NCBI GenBank assembly: GCA_902765005.1 | Contig: CACWYB010000007.1 | Span: 1-64,000 of the forward strand | Source of the DNA: an uncultured Eubacteriales bacterium | Lineage (GTDB): Bacteria; Bacillota; Clostridia; Christensenellales; CAG-138 | Direction: 5' to 3' | Length of the DNA stretch: 64,000 nt | Shown here: in pieces, positions 16,484-25,709 of the stretch | How the letters are laid out: each line of letters starts with the position of its first letter | Position numbering within the stretch: the stretch's first letter is position 1 | Program-made: the position numbers and the translations under genes | Notes under the pieces: generated by a model | What the model was told of the DNA's origin: nothing | Seen by the model: only the letters and a program-made list of their open reading frames with translations | The model's database searches: none

Positions 16484-18889
16484 ATGGAAGCTAAAAGAAG
16501 AAAACATAACCTGCGCATTTTCATCCTTATTCTTGTGCTGCTGCCAGCTTTGGGGGCCGCAAGCTATCTTCAGGCCCACTGGAAGCGGCTGGACGACACC
16601 CGCCAAACGGCCCAGGCCCTTGAAGCCACCCGGGACTATCTTTCGGCCATGGAGGCCTACGCTCAGCTCCTAGAAGACAGTCCCTTCACCCCCTTCCCCG
16701 CCATCAACCCCTTCCCCGCCGCAGGCGCCGAAGGCATCCTCTCCTGCGCGGACGCCCTGCTGACGACCCCCGCCGACGCCCGGAAGCTTTGGAGATCCGG
16801 GCTGTTTGACGAGATCGGTGAGAAGGCCCCCGCCTTGCAGCCGAATTTGAAGTCTCGGTCCCTCCTCTGCCGGGCGCTCATGGCCCAGGAGGAAGGGAAG
16901 CTGGAGGAAGCGCTCTCCCTGGCCAGGGAAAGCGGGCTTCGGCCGGAGCTGGTGAAGGCGCTGACCGGGTCCTTGGAGGACCTGAAAAAGCTGGCTGCTC
17001 AGCAGGCTCTGCTGGCCCAGGCGTTGGCAGCCCGGGAAGCGGGCCGGCTGGAGGAGGCCATCGACCTTCTGCGGCAATCCGAACTGGATCCGGAGCTCAT
17101 CCCTGAGATCGAGCAGCAGATCGCCGACGAGCAGGATCAGCAACTCACCGACCAGGCCCGCAAGGCCCTCGATGGGCTGGATTACAGCGCCGCCGTCGCT
17201 CTGGCCGCGAAGCTTTCCACTGCCGAACGGCAGGCGGCCCTACATCAGGAGCTTACCCAGGCCTGGGGTGAAAAGCTGCCCCTGCTGCGGGAAAAGTTCG
17301 CCCACAGCCTCCATGCCGGGGCCTGGTATTCCCTTGTCCAGGGGCCAAAGCCTCTGCTCACCGGGGACAGGCGCTATGAAGGCTTGAAGGATCGCTTCTC
17401 CCCGGAGGATCGGATCATCGACGGTCTCTTTTCCCTGATGAAGATTTCCGACGGCCGCGTAACCCTTTTGGGGGACACCCTGGGCGCAGACGAAGCCGTT
17501 GAACAGATCACCGACGCCAAGGACGGGGCCCTGGGATTGAACCATGGCCTGATCCTCCACCGGGACGGCACGGTGACGCACCTGGGCGCCCGACAATATG
17601 GCCGTGCCGAAGCGGAGAACTGGACCAACATCATCCAGGTGGCCGCCGGGGGCTTCCACAGCCTGGGGCTCACGGACCAGGGCACCCTAATGGCCGCTGG
17701 CCTGGATCTGGACGGCCAATGCCAGGTGCAGGATTGGACGAACGTGATCGCCGTGGACGCGGGCCTGCGCCACACCGTGGCCCTGCTCAGCGACGGCCAT
17801 GTGATGGCCACGGGGGACAACAGCTTCGGACAATGCGACGTGGCGGGCTGGGAGCACATCATCGAAATCCGCTGCGGCGGCAATTTCACCCTGGGGCTCA
17901 CCGCCGACTATCGGCTGCTGGCCGTGGGAGACAACAGCTGCGGCCAATGCGACGTGGCGGGCTGGCCCAAGGTGCTGGCCATGGACGCAGGGCTTTGGCA
18001 CACCGTGGCCCTGCTCAGCGACGGACGCGTGGTCACCGCCGGGGCCAGCGGTCACAGCCAGTGCGATGTAAGCGGAACTGTCCTTTTTAAGGGCGGCACC
18101 CAGGAAGAGCTTCCCGCCACCCCGCACACCCCGGAGACGGAGGCGGTGTACATTGGCCACATCTCCGAGGGGCCCTGGCTCTACTACAGCGGCGACGGCT
18201 GCGTCATCGCTGCCTTCGACACGGACAGCGGCCGGATCAAGGCCACCCGGGCGGATTTGATCTGCACCTACGGCCATCCGCCGGTGGGCATCCTCTCCGG
18301 CGGCGGCGACAAACCGGTGGGGACCATCCATGCCCGGGTCCTGGCCGAGCAGAACCGGGCCGTGTTCGCCATCACCGGGGACTACTTCACCTTTGCCTAC
18401 AACGCGGATGGCCTCCAGCTCCGCCGGGGCGTGGTGTTCAAGCAGGAGAAGGATGAGGTGGGCTTTGGCTTCTATCCGGACGGCTCCATGCGGATCATCG
18501 ACCCCAAGAAGGTCACCGCCGAGGAGCTGCTGGCCATGGGCGTGAAGGACTCCTGGGTCTTCGGCCCCACATTGATTCTGGACGGGAAAGCCCTGGACAT
18601 CCACAAGCACCCCCTGTCCTACAACGACGTGACCATGCGCACCGTGTTCGCTTCCCTCTGCCCCTACCATCACCTGGCCGCCACCTACAGCAGCTCCACC
18701 CTGGCCCAGGTCACGGAGAACCTGCTGGGCTACGGCGTGGACATCGCCTACAACCTGGACGGGGGCCGCTCCAGCATGATGGTCTTCATGGGCCAGACCA
18801 TCAACCGGTCCATGTATATGCACGACGGCTGGCGGGGTTTGCAGGACATGGTGGGCTTTCTCACCAGCGACCTGGTGCCCACCCCGTAA
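16484..18889 (+). CDS. RCC1-repeat and phosphodiester glycosidase (NAGPA) fusion protein
   Basis: 801 residues. One N-terminal membrane anchor (about 10-28). An alpha-helical, TPR-like region with repeated LEEAL/LEEAI motifs (30-290). At least four RCC1-type repeats (about 330-530; units such as HTVALLSDGHVMATGDNSFG, QCDVAGW), predicting a beta-propeller. Then a C-terminal NAGPA domain (about 560-800) with AITGDYF, FGPTLILDG and YNLDGGRSSMMVFMG. It is divergent from another NAGPA protein. RCC1 propellers usually mediate binding, here perhaps to envelope sugar or protein. The fusion and pairing suggest a shared surface-polymer task; the substrate is unknown. Confidence 0.85.
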   Translation: MEAKRRKHNLRIFILILVLLPALGAASYLQAHWKRLDDTRQTAQALEATRDYLSAMEAYAQLLEDSPFTPFPAINPFPAAGAEGILSCADALLTTPADARKLWRSGLFDEIGEKAPALQPNLKSRSLLCRALMAQEEGKLEEALSLARESGLRPELVKALTGSLEDLKKLAAQQALLAQALAAREAGRLEEAIDLLRQSELDPELIPEIEQQIADEQDQQLTDQARKALDGLDYSAAVALAAKLSTAERQAALHQELTQAWGEKLPLLREKFAHSLHAGAWYSLVQGPKPLLTGDRRYEGLKDRFSPEDRIIDGLFSLMKISDGRVTLLGDTLGADEAVEQITDAKDGALGLNHGLILHRDGTVTHLGARQYGRAEAENWTNIIQVAAGGFHSLGLTDQGTLMAAGLDLDGQCQVQDWTNVIAVDAGLRHTVALLSDGHVMATGDNSFGQCDVAGWEHIIEIRCGGNFTLGLTADYRLLAVGDNSCGQCDVAGWPKVLAMDAGLWHTVALLSDGRVVTAGASGHSQCDVSGTVLFKGGTQEELPATPHTPETEAVYIGHISEGPWLYYSGDGCVIAAFDTDSGRIKATRADLICTYGHPPVGILSGGGDKPVGTIHARVLAEQNRAVFAITGDYFTFAYNADGLQLRRGVVFKQEKDEVGFGFYPDGSMRIIDPKKVTAEELLAMGVKDSWVFGPTLILDGKALDIHKHPLSYNDVTMRTVFASLCPYHHLAATYSSSTLAQVTENLLGYGVDIAYNLDGGRSSMMVFMGQTINRSMYMHDGWRGLQDMVGFLTSDLVPTP

Positions 18890-18902
18890 CGAACCCATTT
18901 TC

Positions 18903-18929
18903 ACGGTCCCCCTGGGGGCCGTTTTTTTG
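18903..18929 (+). terminator. Intrinsic terminator after the RCC1-NAGPA gene
   Basis: Stem ACGGTCCCCC / GGGGGCCGT followed by seven T residues. Confidence 0.9.
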
Positions 18930-18997
18930 TGGCGGGGGTTGACAAACGGCCCCGGCGGGGATAGATTTAGAGCACTTCGCAACAACAGGTGACAGCC

Positions 18998-20374
18998 ATG
19001 AACACACGAAACGAACTGATCGAAGGCCCCATCGTCAAAAAGCTGGTCCTTTTCTTCCTGCCCATCGCGGCGGGGACCCTGTTCCAGCAGCTGTACAACG
19101 CGGTGGACGCCTTCGTGGTGGGCAAATTTGTGGGCACCGCGGCCCTGGCCGCCGTGGGGGGCAGCCCGGCCATTTTGAGCAACCTCATCATCGGCTTCTT
19201 CGTGGCCCTGACCGGCGGCGCGGCGGTGGTCATCGCCCAGCTCTTCGGCGCCCAGGAATATGAGCGGGTGACCCGGGCCATGGGCATCTCCTACGGACTG
19301 TGCGCCATGCTGGGGGTGGCGGTGGGCACCCTGGTATGCTGGTTCTCTCCGGAGCTGCTGCGGCTGCTCAAAACCCCGGCGGACACCTTCGACCAAGCCC
19401 TGCTCTATCAGCGCATCTACTTTCTGGGAGCCCTGTTTCTGCTGCTGTTCAACATGGGCTCCGGCATCCTTCGCTCCATCGGCGATTCCAAGTTTCCCTT
19501 TCTGTGCCTGTTTGTGGGCTGCGGGCTGAACATCGTGCTGGACGTGGCCTTCGTGATCCTCTTCTCCTGGGGCGTGGCGGGGGTGGCCTTCGCCACGGTC
19601 ATCGCCCAGGCCGTCAGCGCCCTGCTGGTCACCATAAAGCTCCTGACCCTGAAGGGGCCCACCCGGCTCCGGTTCAGGGGGCTTAGGATGGACTGGTCGT
19701 TGCTGCGGCGGATGCTGCGCATCGGCATCCCCTCCGGGGTCCAAAGCTCCATGTACGGGCTGAGCAACCTGCTGCTGCAGGTGGGCGTAAACAGCCTGGG
19801 CACCGTGGTGGTGGCCTCCTGGGCCATGAGCGGCAAGGTGGACGGGGCGTTCTGGGCCATCACCAGCGCCTTCGGCACGGCCCTCACCACCTTTGTGGGC
19901 CAGAACTACGGGGCGGGGCGGATCGACCGGATCCGGGACTGCGCCAAGAAGAGCCTGCTGCTCCTGGGAGGCATCACCCTCTCCCTCAGCGCTGTACTGC
20001 TGCTGCTAGCCAGGCCCCTTCTGCACCTGCTGACGGACGACCCGGCGGTCATCGACACCACCTGGTACATCATCACCCTCTTTGTGCCCTTCTACATCAT
20101 CTGGGTGCCCATCGAGATCTTCCCCGGGGTGCTCCGGGGCGTGGGGGACGTGCTCACGCCCTCCCTCATCCTGGCCGGCGGCATCTGCGGCATCCGCATC
20201 CTGTGGCTGTACACCGCCTTCCGCCTGTCCCCGGTGCTGCTCACCCTGTGCCTGTGCTACCCCCTCTCCTGGCTCATCACGGACACCGCCGTCTACCTCT
20301 ACTTCCGCCGCAGCCCCGTCATGACCCGGGCCATTCGGATCATCGACAGCGACTATGACCACACCGCCGCATAA
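18998..20374 (+). CDS. MATE family efflux transporter
   Basis: About 459 residues with twelve predicted membrane helices in two homologous halves. MATE hallmarks include LFQQLYNAVDAFVVGKFVG near helix 1, NMGSGILRSIGDSKFP and NIVLDVAF. MATE proteins export drugs or metabolites using Na+ or H+ gradients; the substrate cannot be predicted. Start at MNTRNEL, with AGGTGA upstream; a TTGACA -35 lies near 18939. An alpha/beta hydrolase gene follows 12 bp downstream, so the two are likely co-transcribed. Confidence 0.92.
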   Translation: MNTRNELIEGPIVKKLVLFFLPIAAGTLFQQLYNAVDAFVVGKFVGTAALAAVGGSPAILSNLIIGFFVALTGGAAVVIAQLFGAQEYERVTRAMGISYGLCAMLGVAVGTLVCWFSPELLRLLKTPADTFDQALLYQRIYFLGALFLLLFNMGSGILRSIGDSKFPFLCLFVGCGLNIVLDVAFVILFSWGVAGVAFATVIAQAVSALLVTIKLLTLKGPTRLRFRGLRMDWSLLRRMLRIGIPSGVQSSMYGLSNLLLQVGVNSLGTVVVASWAMSGKVDGAFWAITSAFGTALTTFVGQNYGAGRIDRIRDCAKKSLLLLGGITLSLSAVLLLLARPLLHLLTDDPAVIDTTWYIITLFVPFYIIWVPIEIFPGVLRGVGDVLTPSLILAGGICGIRILWLYTAFRLSPVLLTLCLCYPLSWLITDTAVYLYFRRSPVMTRAIRIIDSDYDHTAA

Positions 20375-20386
20375 GGAGGTACTGCC

Positions 20387-21106
20387 ATGAACAGAAAGCA
20401 AAAACGCCTCCTATTGATCCTGGGCCTGGTGCTGCTGCTGGGCATCGCCTGCGGGATCTACTTCGGAACCTACTACCGCGCCGCCCCGGAGGCCGCCGCC
20501 CTGCTGCAGGGGAGCGAACAGGTAAAAGTGACGACGCTCTCCCGGGGCTGGCTCCTGGATGGTCCCGGCACCGAGGACGCCCTCCTCTTTTATCCCGGCG
20601 GCAAGGTGGAGGCCACGGCCTATCTGCCCCTGCTGATGCGGCTGGCAGAGGACGGGGTGGACTGCTTTTTGCTGAAGATGCCCCTGAATCTGGCGGTGTT
20701 CGCCCCCAACGCGGCCGCCTCCGTGCAGAATGCTTTCTCCTATGCCCATTGGTATGTGGGGGGACACTCCCTGGGCGGGGCCATGGCCGCCGTCTACGCG
20801 GCAAAGAACCCGGATAAGCTGGACGGCCTGATCCTCTTGGCCGCCTATGCCACCCGTCCCCTTTCCGACCGCCTTGGGGTGCTGGAGCTTCACGGCAGCG
20901 AGGATATGGTGCTGAACCGGAAAAAGCTGGAGGCCGGGAAACAGTACCTGCCCGCCGCCGCCAGATGCGAGGAGCTGCCCGGCGGCAACCACGCCCAGTT
21001 CGGGCACTACGGTCCCCAGAAGGGGGACGGCGCGGCCACCGTCTCCCGGGAGGAGCAGACAAGCTGGGCCGCGGACCGGATCGAAGCCCTGATACAAAAC
21101 AAATAA
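20387..21106 (+). CDS. Membrane-anchored alpha/beta hydrolase
   Basis: 239 residues with one N-terminal membrane helix (about 7-27), then an alpha/beta-hydrolase fold. The nucleophile elbow is GGHSLGGAMAA (Ser about residue 126), a later strand gives LELHGSEDMVL (probable acidic residue), and a His lies in GGNHAQFG (about 206). This matches the DUF3530/YqiA-like small hydrolases often annotated only as alpha/beta hydrolase. The catalytic domain is probably outside the cell. AAGGAGG precedes the ATG. It follows the MATE gene, so the hydrolase might act on the exported compound or on something unrelated. Confidence 0.8.
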   Translation: MNRKQKRLLLILGLVLLLGIACGIYFGTYYRAAPEAAALLQGSEQVKVTTLSRGWLLDGPGTEDALLFYPGGKVEATAYLPLLMRLAEDGVDCFLLKMPLNLAVFAPNAAASVQNAFSYAHWYVGGHSLGGAMAAVYAAKNPDKLDGLILLAAYATRPLSDRLGVLELHGSEDMVLNRKKLEAGKQYLPAAARCEELPGGNHAQFGHYGPQKGDGAATVSREEQTSWAADRIEALIQNK

Positions 21107-21110
21107 ATCC

Positions 21111-21142
21111 AAAAGGGACCGCTTATGAAGGCGGTCCCTTTT
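21111..21142. terminator. Terminator between convergent hydrolase and htrA genes
   Basis: Perfect stem AAAAGGGACCGC / GCGGTCCCTTTT with an 8-nt loop, T-run on both strands. Confidence 0.9.
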
Positions 21143-21188
21143 GGTTGGGGTGAGGGGTATCAATAAACGCCTCGCGGCGGTTATTGCG

Positions 21189-22436
21189 TTAGTTGGCGGG
21201 GGCGTATTCGCCGAAGGTGACCGTTACGGTCAGCTCCTTGCCGTCCCGCTGCAGGGTTAGTGTGGCCCGGTCGCCGGGTTTATATTCGCCGATGGCGGCG
21301 GAAAGATCGTCTCCGGAGGTGATCTGCTTCTCCTCCAGCTTCAAAATCAGATCCCCGGCCTGGATGCCCGCCTGCTCGGCGGCACTGCCGCTCGTGACCC
21401 GCTCCACCATGACGCACCGGGTGCCGTCGGAGTAATACCACATGCGGTCCCGGCTGCGCAGGGTCACATCCTGGGTGGACACGCCCAGATAGGCCCGGCC
21501 CGTCACATAGCCGTAGTGCAGCAGGTCGTTAATCTCATCCAGCACGCTGTTCACCGGGATGGCGAAGCCCAGGCCCTCGGCCTTGCTGTCGCTGACCTTG
21601 GCGTTGACGATGCCGATGAGCTTGCCCGTGGCGTCGAAGAGGCCGCCGCCGGAGTTGCCCGGAGAGATGGCCGCGTCGGTCTGGACCAGGGTCATGGTCT
21701 GGCCCTCCACCTCGATGGTCCGGTTGGTGGCGGAGATGATGCCCGCCGTGGCCGTGCCCCTCAACTCGCCCAGGGGGTTGCCGATGGCGATAACCTCGCT
21801 GCCCACGGTGAGGGTCTCGGAGTCGCCCACGATGGCGGGGGTCAGGCCCGTGGCGTCGATCTTGATGATGGCGATGTCATTCTTCTTGTCGGCGCCCACG
21901 ACGGAGGCGTCGTAGGTGGTGTCGTCGTTCAGGGTGACCTTCACGGACTTTGCTCCCTCCACCACATGGGCGCAGGTGGCGATATAGCCGTCCTCGCTGA
22001 TGATCACGCCGCTGCCGCTGCCGGGCACCTCATAGCTCTGGCCGTAGCCGTACCAGAAGTTGTTGGTGGTCACGGTGGAGACGGTGTCGATGCCCACCAC
22101 GGAGGGGGCGCTCATCTCCACGATCTGGGCCTTGGTGAACTGGCCTCCCTCGCTGAAGGCGCTCACCGTGGTGCCCGCCTGGACCTGGGCTTCCCCTTCA
22201 CCGCTGCTCTGGCCGGGGGCGGCGGTGAAGGCCGGCGCCAGGGCTTCCCGGGACACCTGGGTGCCCGTATCCGCCTTCTCGGCGTACATCACATAGTTGT
22301 TGTGCGTATAGTTGCTGATCATGAGCCCCCCAAAGAGGCCGATGATGGCGGTCAGCACGAGGCAGGTCAAAAACAGGCCCAACCCCACCGACAGGCGGCC
22401 CTGCCGACGGGTTCTGTTCTCCATGGGATATTCCAT
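21189..22436 (-). CDS. HtrA-like membrane-bound serine protease with PDZ domain
   Basis: About 415 residues. One N-terminal membrane helix (about 15-40), a Ser/Gly-rich linker, a trypsin-like domain and one C-terminal PDZ domain (about 325-410). The triad is clear: His in ATCAHVVEGA, Asp in KKNDIAIIKI, Ser in SPGNSGGGLFD. HtrA/DegP-type proteases degrade misfolded exported proteins under stress. Start at MEYPMENR, with AAAAGGAG upstream; longer in-frame starts lack a ribosome site. It is a single-gene unit ending at a terminator shared with the convergent hydrolase. Confidence 0.93.
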   Translation of the reverse strand: MEYPMENRTRRQGRLSVGLGLFLTCLVLTAIIGLFGGLMISNYTHNNYVMYAEKADTGTQVSREALAPAFTAAPGQSSGEGEAQVQAGTTVSAFSEGGQFTKAQIVEMSAPSVVGIDTVSTVTTNNFWYGYGQSYEVPGSGSGVIISEDGYIATCAHVVEGAKSVKVTLNDDTTYDASVVGADKKNDIAIIKIDATGLTPAIVGDSETLTVGSEVIAIGNPLGELRGTATAGIISATNRTIEVEGQTMTLVQTDAAISPGNSGGGLFDATGKLIGIVNAKVSDSKAEGLGFAIPVNSVLDEINDLLHYGYVTGRAYLGVSTQDVTLRSRDRMWYYSDGTRCVMVERVTSGSAAEQAGIQAGDLILKLEEKQITSGDDLSAAIGEYKPGDRATLTLQRDGKELTVTVTFGEYAPAN

Positions 22437-22589
22437 AGCGTTCATCTCCTTTTCTGATGCTACCATCCTATCCCCCGAATTTGAAACCACAAGGGCATAA
22501 ATGCAATGAAATTGTGATTTGTATGGGAAAAAAGACACAGATTTCCATGGTTTTTAAGGTTCGGGACACATTTTGCCCGCGCAAGGGAA

Positions 22590-22616
22590 AAGCCCGCCCC
22601 CAAACGGGGCGGGCTT
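22590..22616 (-). terminator. Terminator of the nucleobase permease gene
   Basis: Minus strand AAGCCCGCCCC / GGGGCGGGCTT followed by TTCCC, just after the permease stop. Confidence 0.75.
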
Positions 22617-22636
22617 GACAAGCTTATTCGGTTCGT

Positions 22637-24097
22637 TTACTCGGCCTGCTCCTTGAGCTTTTCGGCCTTGAGCTGGGCCATATGGGCGGCCGCTTCCTCG
22701 GCGGCGATGTCGTCCGCGCCCTTGGGGATGATCAGGTTGAGCACGATGGCCAACAGGGCGGCGGGCACGATGCCGGAGCCGCCGAAGACCAGATTCACCG
22801 TGCTGCCCAGGCCCGTGATGGCCCCGGCGGTGGCGCCCAGGCCGTAGCCCACGCCCAAGGCCACGGACACGATGGTGATGACCCGGTTGGTGATGCCGTG
22901 CTTGGTGATGAGCTGGATGCCGGAGATGGCGATGGAGGAAAACATCATCACCGCGGCGCCGCCCAGCACGCTCTGGGGCATGATGGAGATCACCGCCGCC
23001 AGCTTGGGGCTAAGGCCGCAGAGGACCAGGAACAGGGCGCCCATGGACAGGGCGAACCGGTTGACCACCTTGGTCATGGCCACCAGGCCCACGTTCTGGG
23101 AGAAGGAGGTGTTGGGGAGCACGCCGAAGAGGGCCGCGAAGGAAGAGCCCAGGCCGTCCGCCGTGACCGCGCCGGAAAGCTCCTTGTCCGTGGCCTCCCG
23201 GCCCATGCCGCCCTCGATGCAGCCTGCGGTGTCGCCCACGGTCTCCACCGCGGTGACGATGAACATGATGCACATGGGGATGATGGCCTTGAGCTCAAAG
23301 GTTGGCTTCACCGGCAGTATCTTGGGTATGGATATCCAGGCGGATTCCCCGATCTTGCTCCAGTTCACCACCCAGGCCTTGGTATATTCCACCCCGTCCG
23401 CCGTGACGCCGGTCTTGGGCAGGATGAAGCCCAGCACCGTGCACAGGGCGTAGCCCGCCAGGATGCCGATGAGGATGGAGGAGGTGGAGGTGATGCCCTT
23501 GGTGAAGTGCTTCAGGCACACGATGACCACCAGCACCGCAAAGCCGATGAGCAGGTTCTCCAGGGAGCCGAAGTCCTTGGCCCCGGAGCCGCCGGCGAAG
23601 GAATTGACGCCCACGGAGATGAGGGACAGCCCGATGGCCAGCACCACCGTGCCCGTGACCACCGGGGGAAAGAGCTTTCGGAGGGGCTTGATGAAGAAGC
23701 CCAGGATGGTTTCAAACACGCCGCCCACGATGGACGCGCCCAGGATCGCCCCGTAGGCGATGACGCCCCCGCCCATGGAGGCGGCCACGGAGCGCATGAC
23801 CCCCAGGAAGCCGGAGCTGGTGCCCATGATGATGGGGACCTGGCCGCCGATGGGGCCGATGGAAAAGAGCTGCACGAAGGTGACCAGCCCCGCCACCAGC
23901 ATGGCGTTCTGGAGCAGGGTCACATACAGGGCCTGGTTGTCCGCCACGATGCCGCAGGCCCCGCAGATGATGATGAGGGGGGTCAGGTTCCCCACAAACA
24001 TGGCCAGCACGTGCTGGATACCCAGGGGGATGGCGTACTTGAGCGGGATGCGCCCCTTGAATTCATACGGGCTGGTGTAAACAGGTTTCTTCTCCAT
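22637..24097 (-). CDS. NCS2 family nucleobase (xanthine/uracil) permease
   Basis: 486 residues and about 14 membrane helices of the nucleobase-ascorbate transporter fold. Motifs: GIQHVLAMFVGNLTPL in helix 1, VETVGDTAGC with the substrate-binding Glu of helix 8, and SQNVGLVAMTKVVNRF with the NXG...NR region near helix 10. The QSVLGGAAVMMFSSI segment also fits. Sequence alone does not separate xanthine from uracil transport. AAGGAGG precedes the ATG. The -10 box lies within a perfect palindrome, a probable operator. Confidence 0.9.
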   Translation of the reverse strand: MEKKPVYTSPYEFKGRIPLKYAIPLGIQHVLAMFVGNLTPLIIICGACGIVADNQALYVTLLQNAMLVAGLVTFVQLFSIGPIGGQVPIIMGTSSGFLGVMRSVAASMGGGVIAYGAILGASIVGGVFETILGFFIKPLRKLFPPVVTGTVVLAIGLSLISVGVNSFAGGSGAKDFGSLENLLIGFAVLVVIVCLKHFTKGITSTSSILIGILAGYALCTVLGFILPKTGVTADGVEYTKAWVVNWSKIGESAWISIPKILPVKPTFELKAIIPMCIMFIVTAVETVGDTAGCIEGGMGREATDKELSGAVTADGLGSSFAALFGVLPNTSFSQNVGLVAMTKVVNRFALSMGALFLVLCGLSPKLAAVISIMPQSVLGGAAVMMFSSIAISGIQLITKHGITNRVITIVSVALGVGYGLGATAGAITGLGSTVNLVFGGSGIVPAALLAIVLNLIIPKGADDIAAEEAAAHMAQLKAEKLKEQAE

Positions 24098-24118
24098 GAC
24101 GCTTCCTCCTTACATAAT

Positions 24119-24156
24119 ATACAATTATTGTACAGGATCGCCTCCTCTTCCGTCAA
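24119..24156 (-). promoter_or_regulatory. Permease promoter with palindromic operator over the -10
   Basis: Minus strand TTGACG (24151-24156), 18-bp spacer, TACAAT (24127-24132). The -10 is half of the palindrome TACAATAATTGTA (24120-24132), a likely repressor site. Confidence 0.6.
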
Positions 24157-24307
24157 CATATAATCTGCTCTGACGCCGAATTATTCGTCAGTTGCGGGAA
24201 TTATTTGTGAACTCAACCGCTGGATGATTCCCCAACCGAGAAAAGTATGCTATTCTATATTGTGATAAGCGGCGGCAAGCGCCGACAAAAGGAAAAGGAG
24301 CGTGCAG

Positions 24308-25696
24308 ATGATACAGGATCTTTTGACCGACAAAAAGTATCTGTTTGCCACAGGCGCCAACACGGAGCTCAGGGCCCAGCGGAACCTCACCCGGCGGGCG
24401 GTCCTCCTCAACGGCGACCTGATCGGCAACGTGCGGACCGAGCAATTCGGCGTGTCCGCCCGGGTCTATGAGAACGGCGTTTACGGCTTCTCCTCCACGG
24501 CGGAGTATACCGACGAGACCGTGAAGGACGTGCTGAAGGCGGCCAGCGAGAACGCAGCCTTCCTGGCGGGCCACGCCGGCAAGGGCAAGGGGCCCCACAA
24601 GGCCATGGCCAACGGCAGGAGCCTGACGGCCTTCGACCTCAACGATGTGGAGCAGCGGACCTACATTGAGTTCATCCAGACCCTGGACAACTACATCGCC
24701 CAGAAATATCCGGACCTGGTCAGCCGGACCGTGGTGGCCACCGCCGATTCCATGGAGAAGCTCCTGTGCGTCAGCAACGGCACCGACGGCCACAGCATCA
24801 TCCCGCGGAGCTACATCTATGTTATGATGACGATCATGGGCGCCGACGGCAAGCCCGTTGAGCTCTATAAGGTCATCGGCGGGGGCTTCGGTACCTTCGA
24901 TCGAAACTTCTCCAAGCCAGAAGCCTACTTTGAAGAGATCGACAAGCTCTACGACCGCATCCGCCAGAAGGCCGAGGGCGTCTACCCTGAGGCCGGCAGC
25001 AAAACCGTTATCATGGGCGGCATCCTTTCCGGCATGCTGGCCCATGAAGCCGTGGGCCACACGGTGGAGGCGGATCTGGTCATCGGCGGCTCCGTGGCCG
25101 GGTCCTGCCTCAACAAGCGGGTGGGCTCCGAGCTGGTGACGCTGGTGGACTTTGCCCACACCGCTCTTGGAAAGCCCACGCCCCTGCCCGTCTATGTGGA
25201 CGACGAGGGCACTGCCGCCACCGACGCTCTGCTCATCAAGGACGGCATCCTGGTGGGGTATATGAACAGCCGGGAGACCGCCGAGCGCTTCAACATGGCG
25301 CCCACGGGCAACGCCCGGGCGTACCTGTTCTCCGACGAGCCCCTCATCCGCATGCGGAACACCGCTGTGCTCCCCGGCGCCTCCAAGCTGGAGGATATGA
25401 TCGCCTCCATCGACGACGGGTACTATCTGACCGACACCAACAACGGCCAGGCAGACACCACCGGCGAATTCATGTACGGCGTCACCTTCGGCTATGAGAT
25501 CAAGAAGGGCAAGCTTGGCCGGGCCCTGCTGGACACCACCATCTCCGGCGTGGCCTTCGACATGCTCAAGACCGTGGATATGGTTTCGGATGAGATGATC
25601 TGGGCCAGCTCCGGCATGTGCGGCAAGAAGCAGCCTATGCCTGTGGGCATGGGCGGACCGGCCCTCAGGTGCCGGGTGACCATCGGCGGACGATAA
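24308..25696 (+). CDS. tldD: TldD family metalloprotease subunit
   Basis: About 462 residues. The catalytic HExxxH motif is present (LAHEAVGHTVEADL), as is the downstream C-terminal GMCGKKQPMPVGMGGP segment. TldD forms a heterodimer with TldE/PmbA that degrades unfolded peptides and, in some bacteria, matures peptide antibiotics. Start at ATG 24308, with AAGGAG 7 nt upstream; a GTG two codons earlier is less likely. It is followed 13 bp later by its partner gene, so both subunits are made together. Confidence 0.92.
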   Translation: MIQDLLTDKKYLFATGANTELRAQRNLTRRAVLLNGDLIGNVRTEQFGVSARVYENGVYGFSSTAEYTDETVKDVLKAASENAAFLAGHAGKGKGPHKAMANGRSLTAFDLNDVEQRTYIEFIQTLDNYIAQKYPDLVSRTVVATADSMEKLLCVSNGTDGHSIIPRSYIYVMMTIMGADGKPVELYKVIGGGFGTFDRNFSKPEAYFEEIDKLYDRIRQKAEGVYPEAGSKTVIMGGILSGMLAHEAVGHTVEADLVIGGSVAGSCLNKRVGSELVTLVDFAHTALGKPTPLPVYVDDEGTAATDALLIKDGILVGYMNSRETAERFNMAPTGNARAYLFSDEPLIRMRNTAVLPGASKLEDMIASIDDGYYLTDTNNGQADTTGEFMYGVTFGYEIKKGKLGRALLDTTISGVAFDMLKTVDMVSDEMIWASSGMCGKKQPMPVGMGGPALRCRVTIGGR

Positions 25697-25709
25697 GGAG
25701 GAAAGAGCC

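Noticed and set aside
17687-19744. Very long minus-strand frame across the RCC1-NAGPA and MATE genes
   Set aside because: It is antisense to two well-supported genes, is rich in Gly/His/Gln as expected from shadow frames in high-GC DNA, and has no ribosome site.
22682-24163. Plus-strand frame of almost 500 codons opposite the permease
   Set aside because: Low-complexity shadow of the permease (Gly/His/Asp-rich) with no family features.
24098-24307. Purine riboswitch before the nucleobase permease
   Set aside because: None of the conserved loop motifs of the purine aptamer is present; only a palindromic operator was seen.
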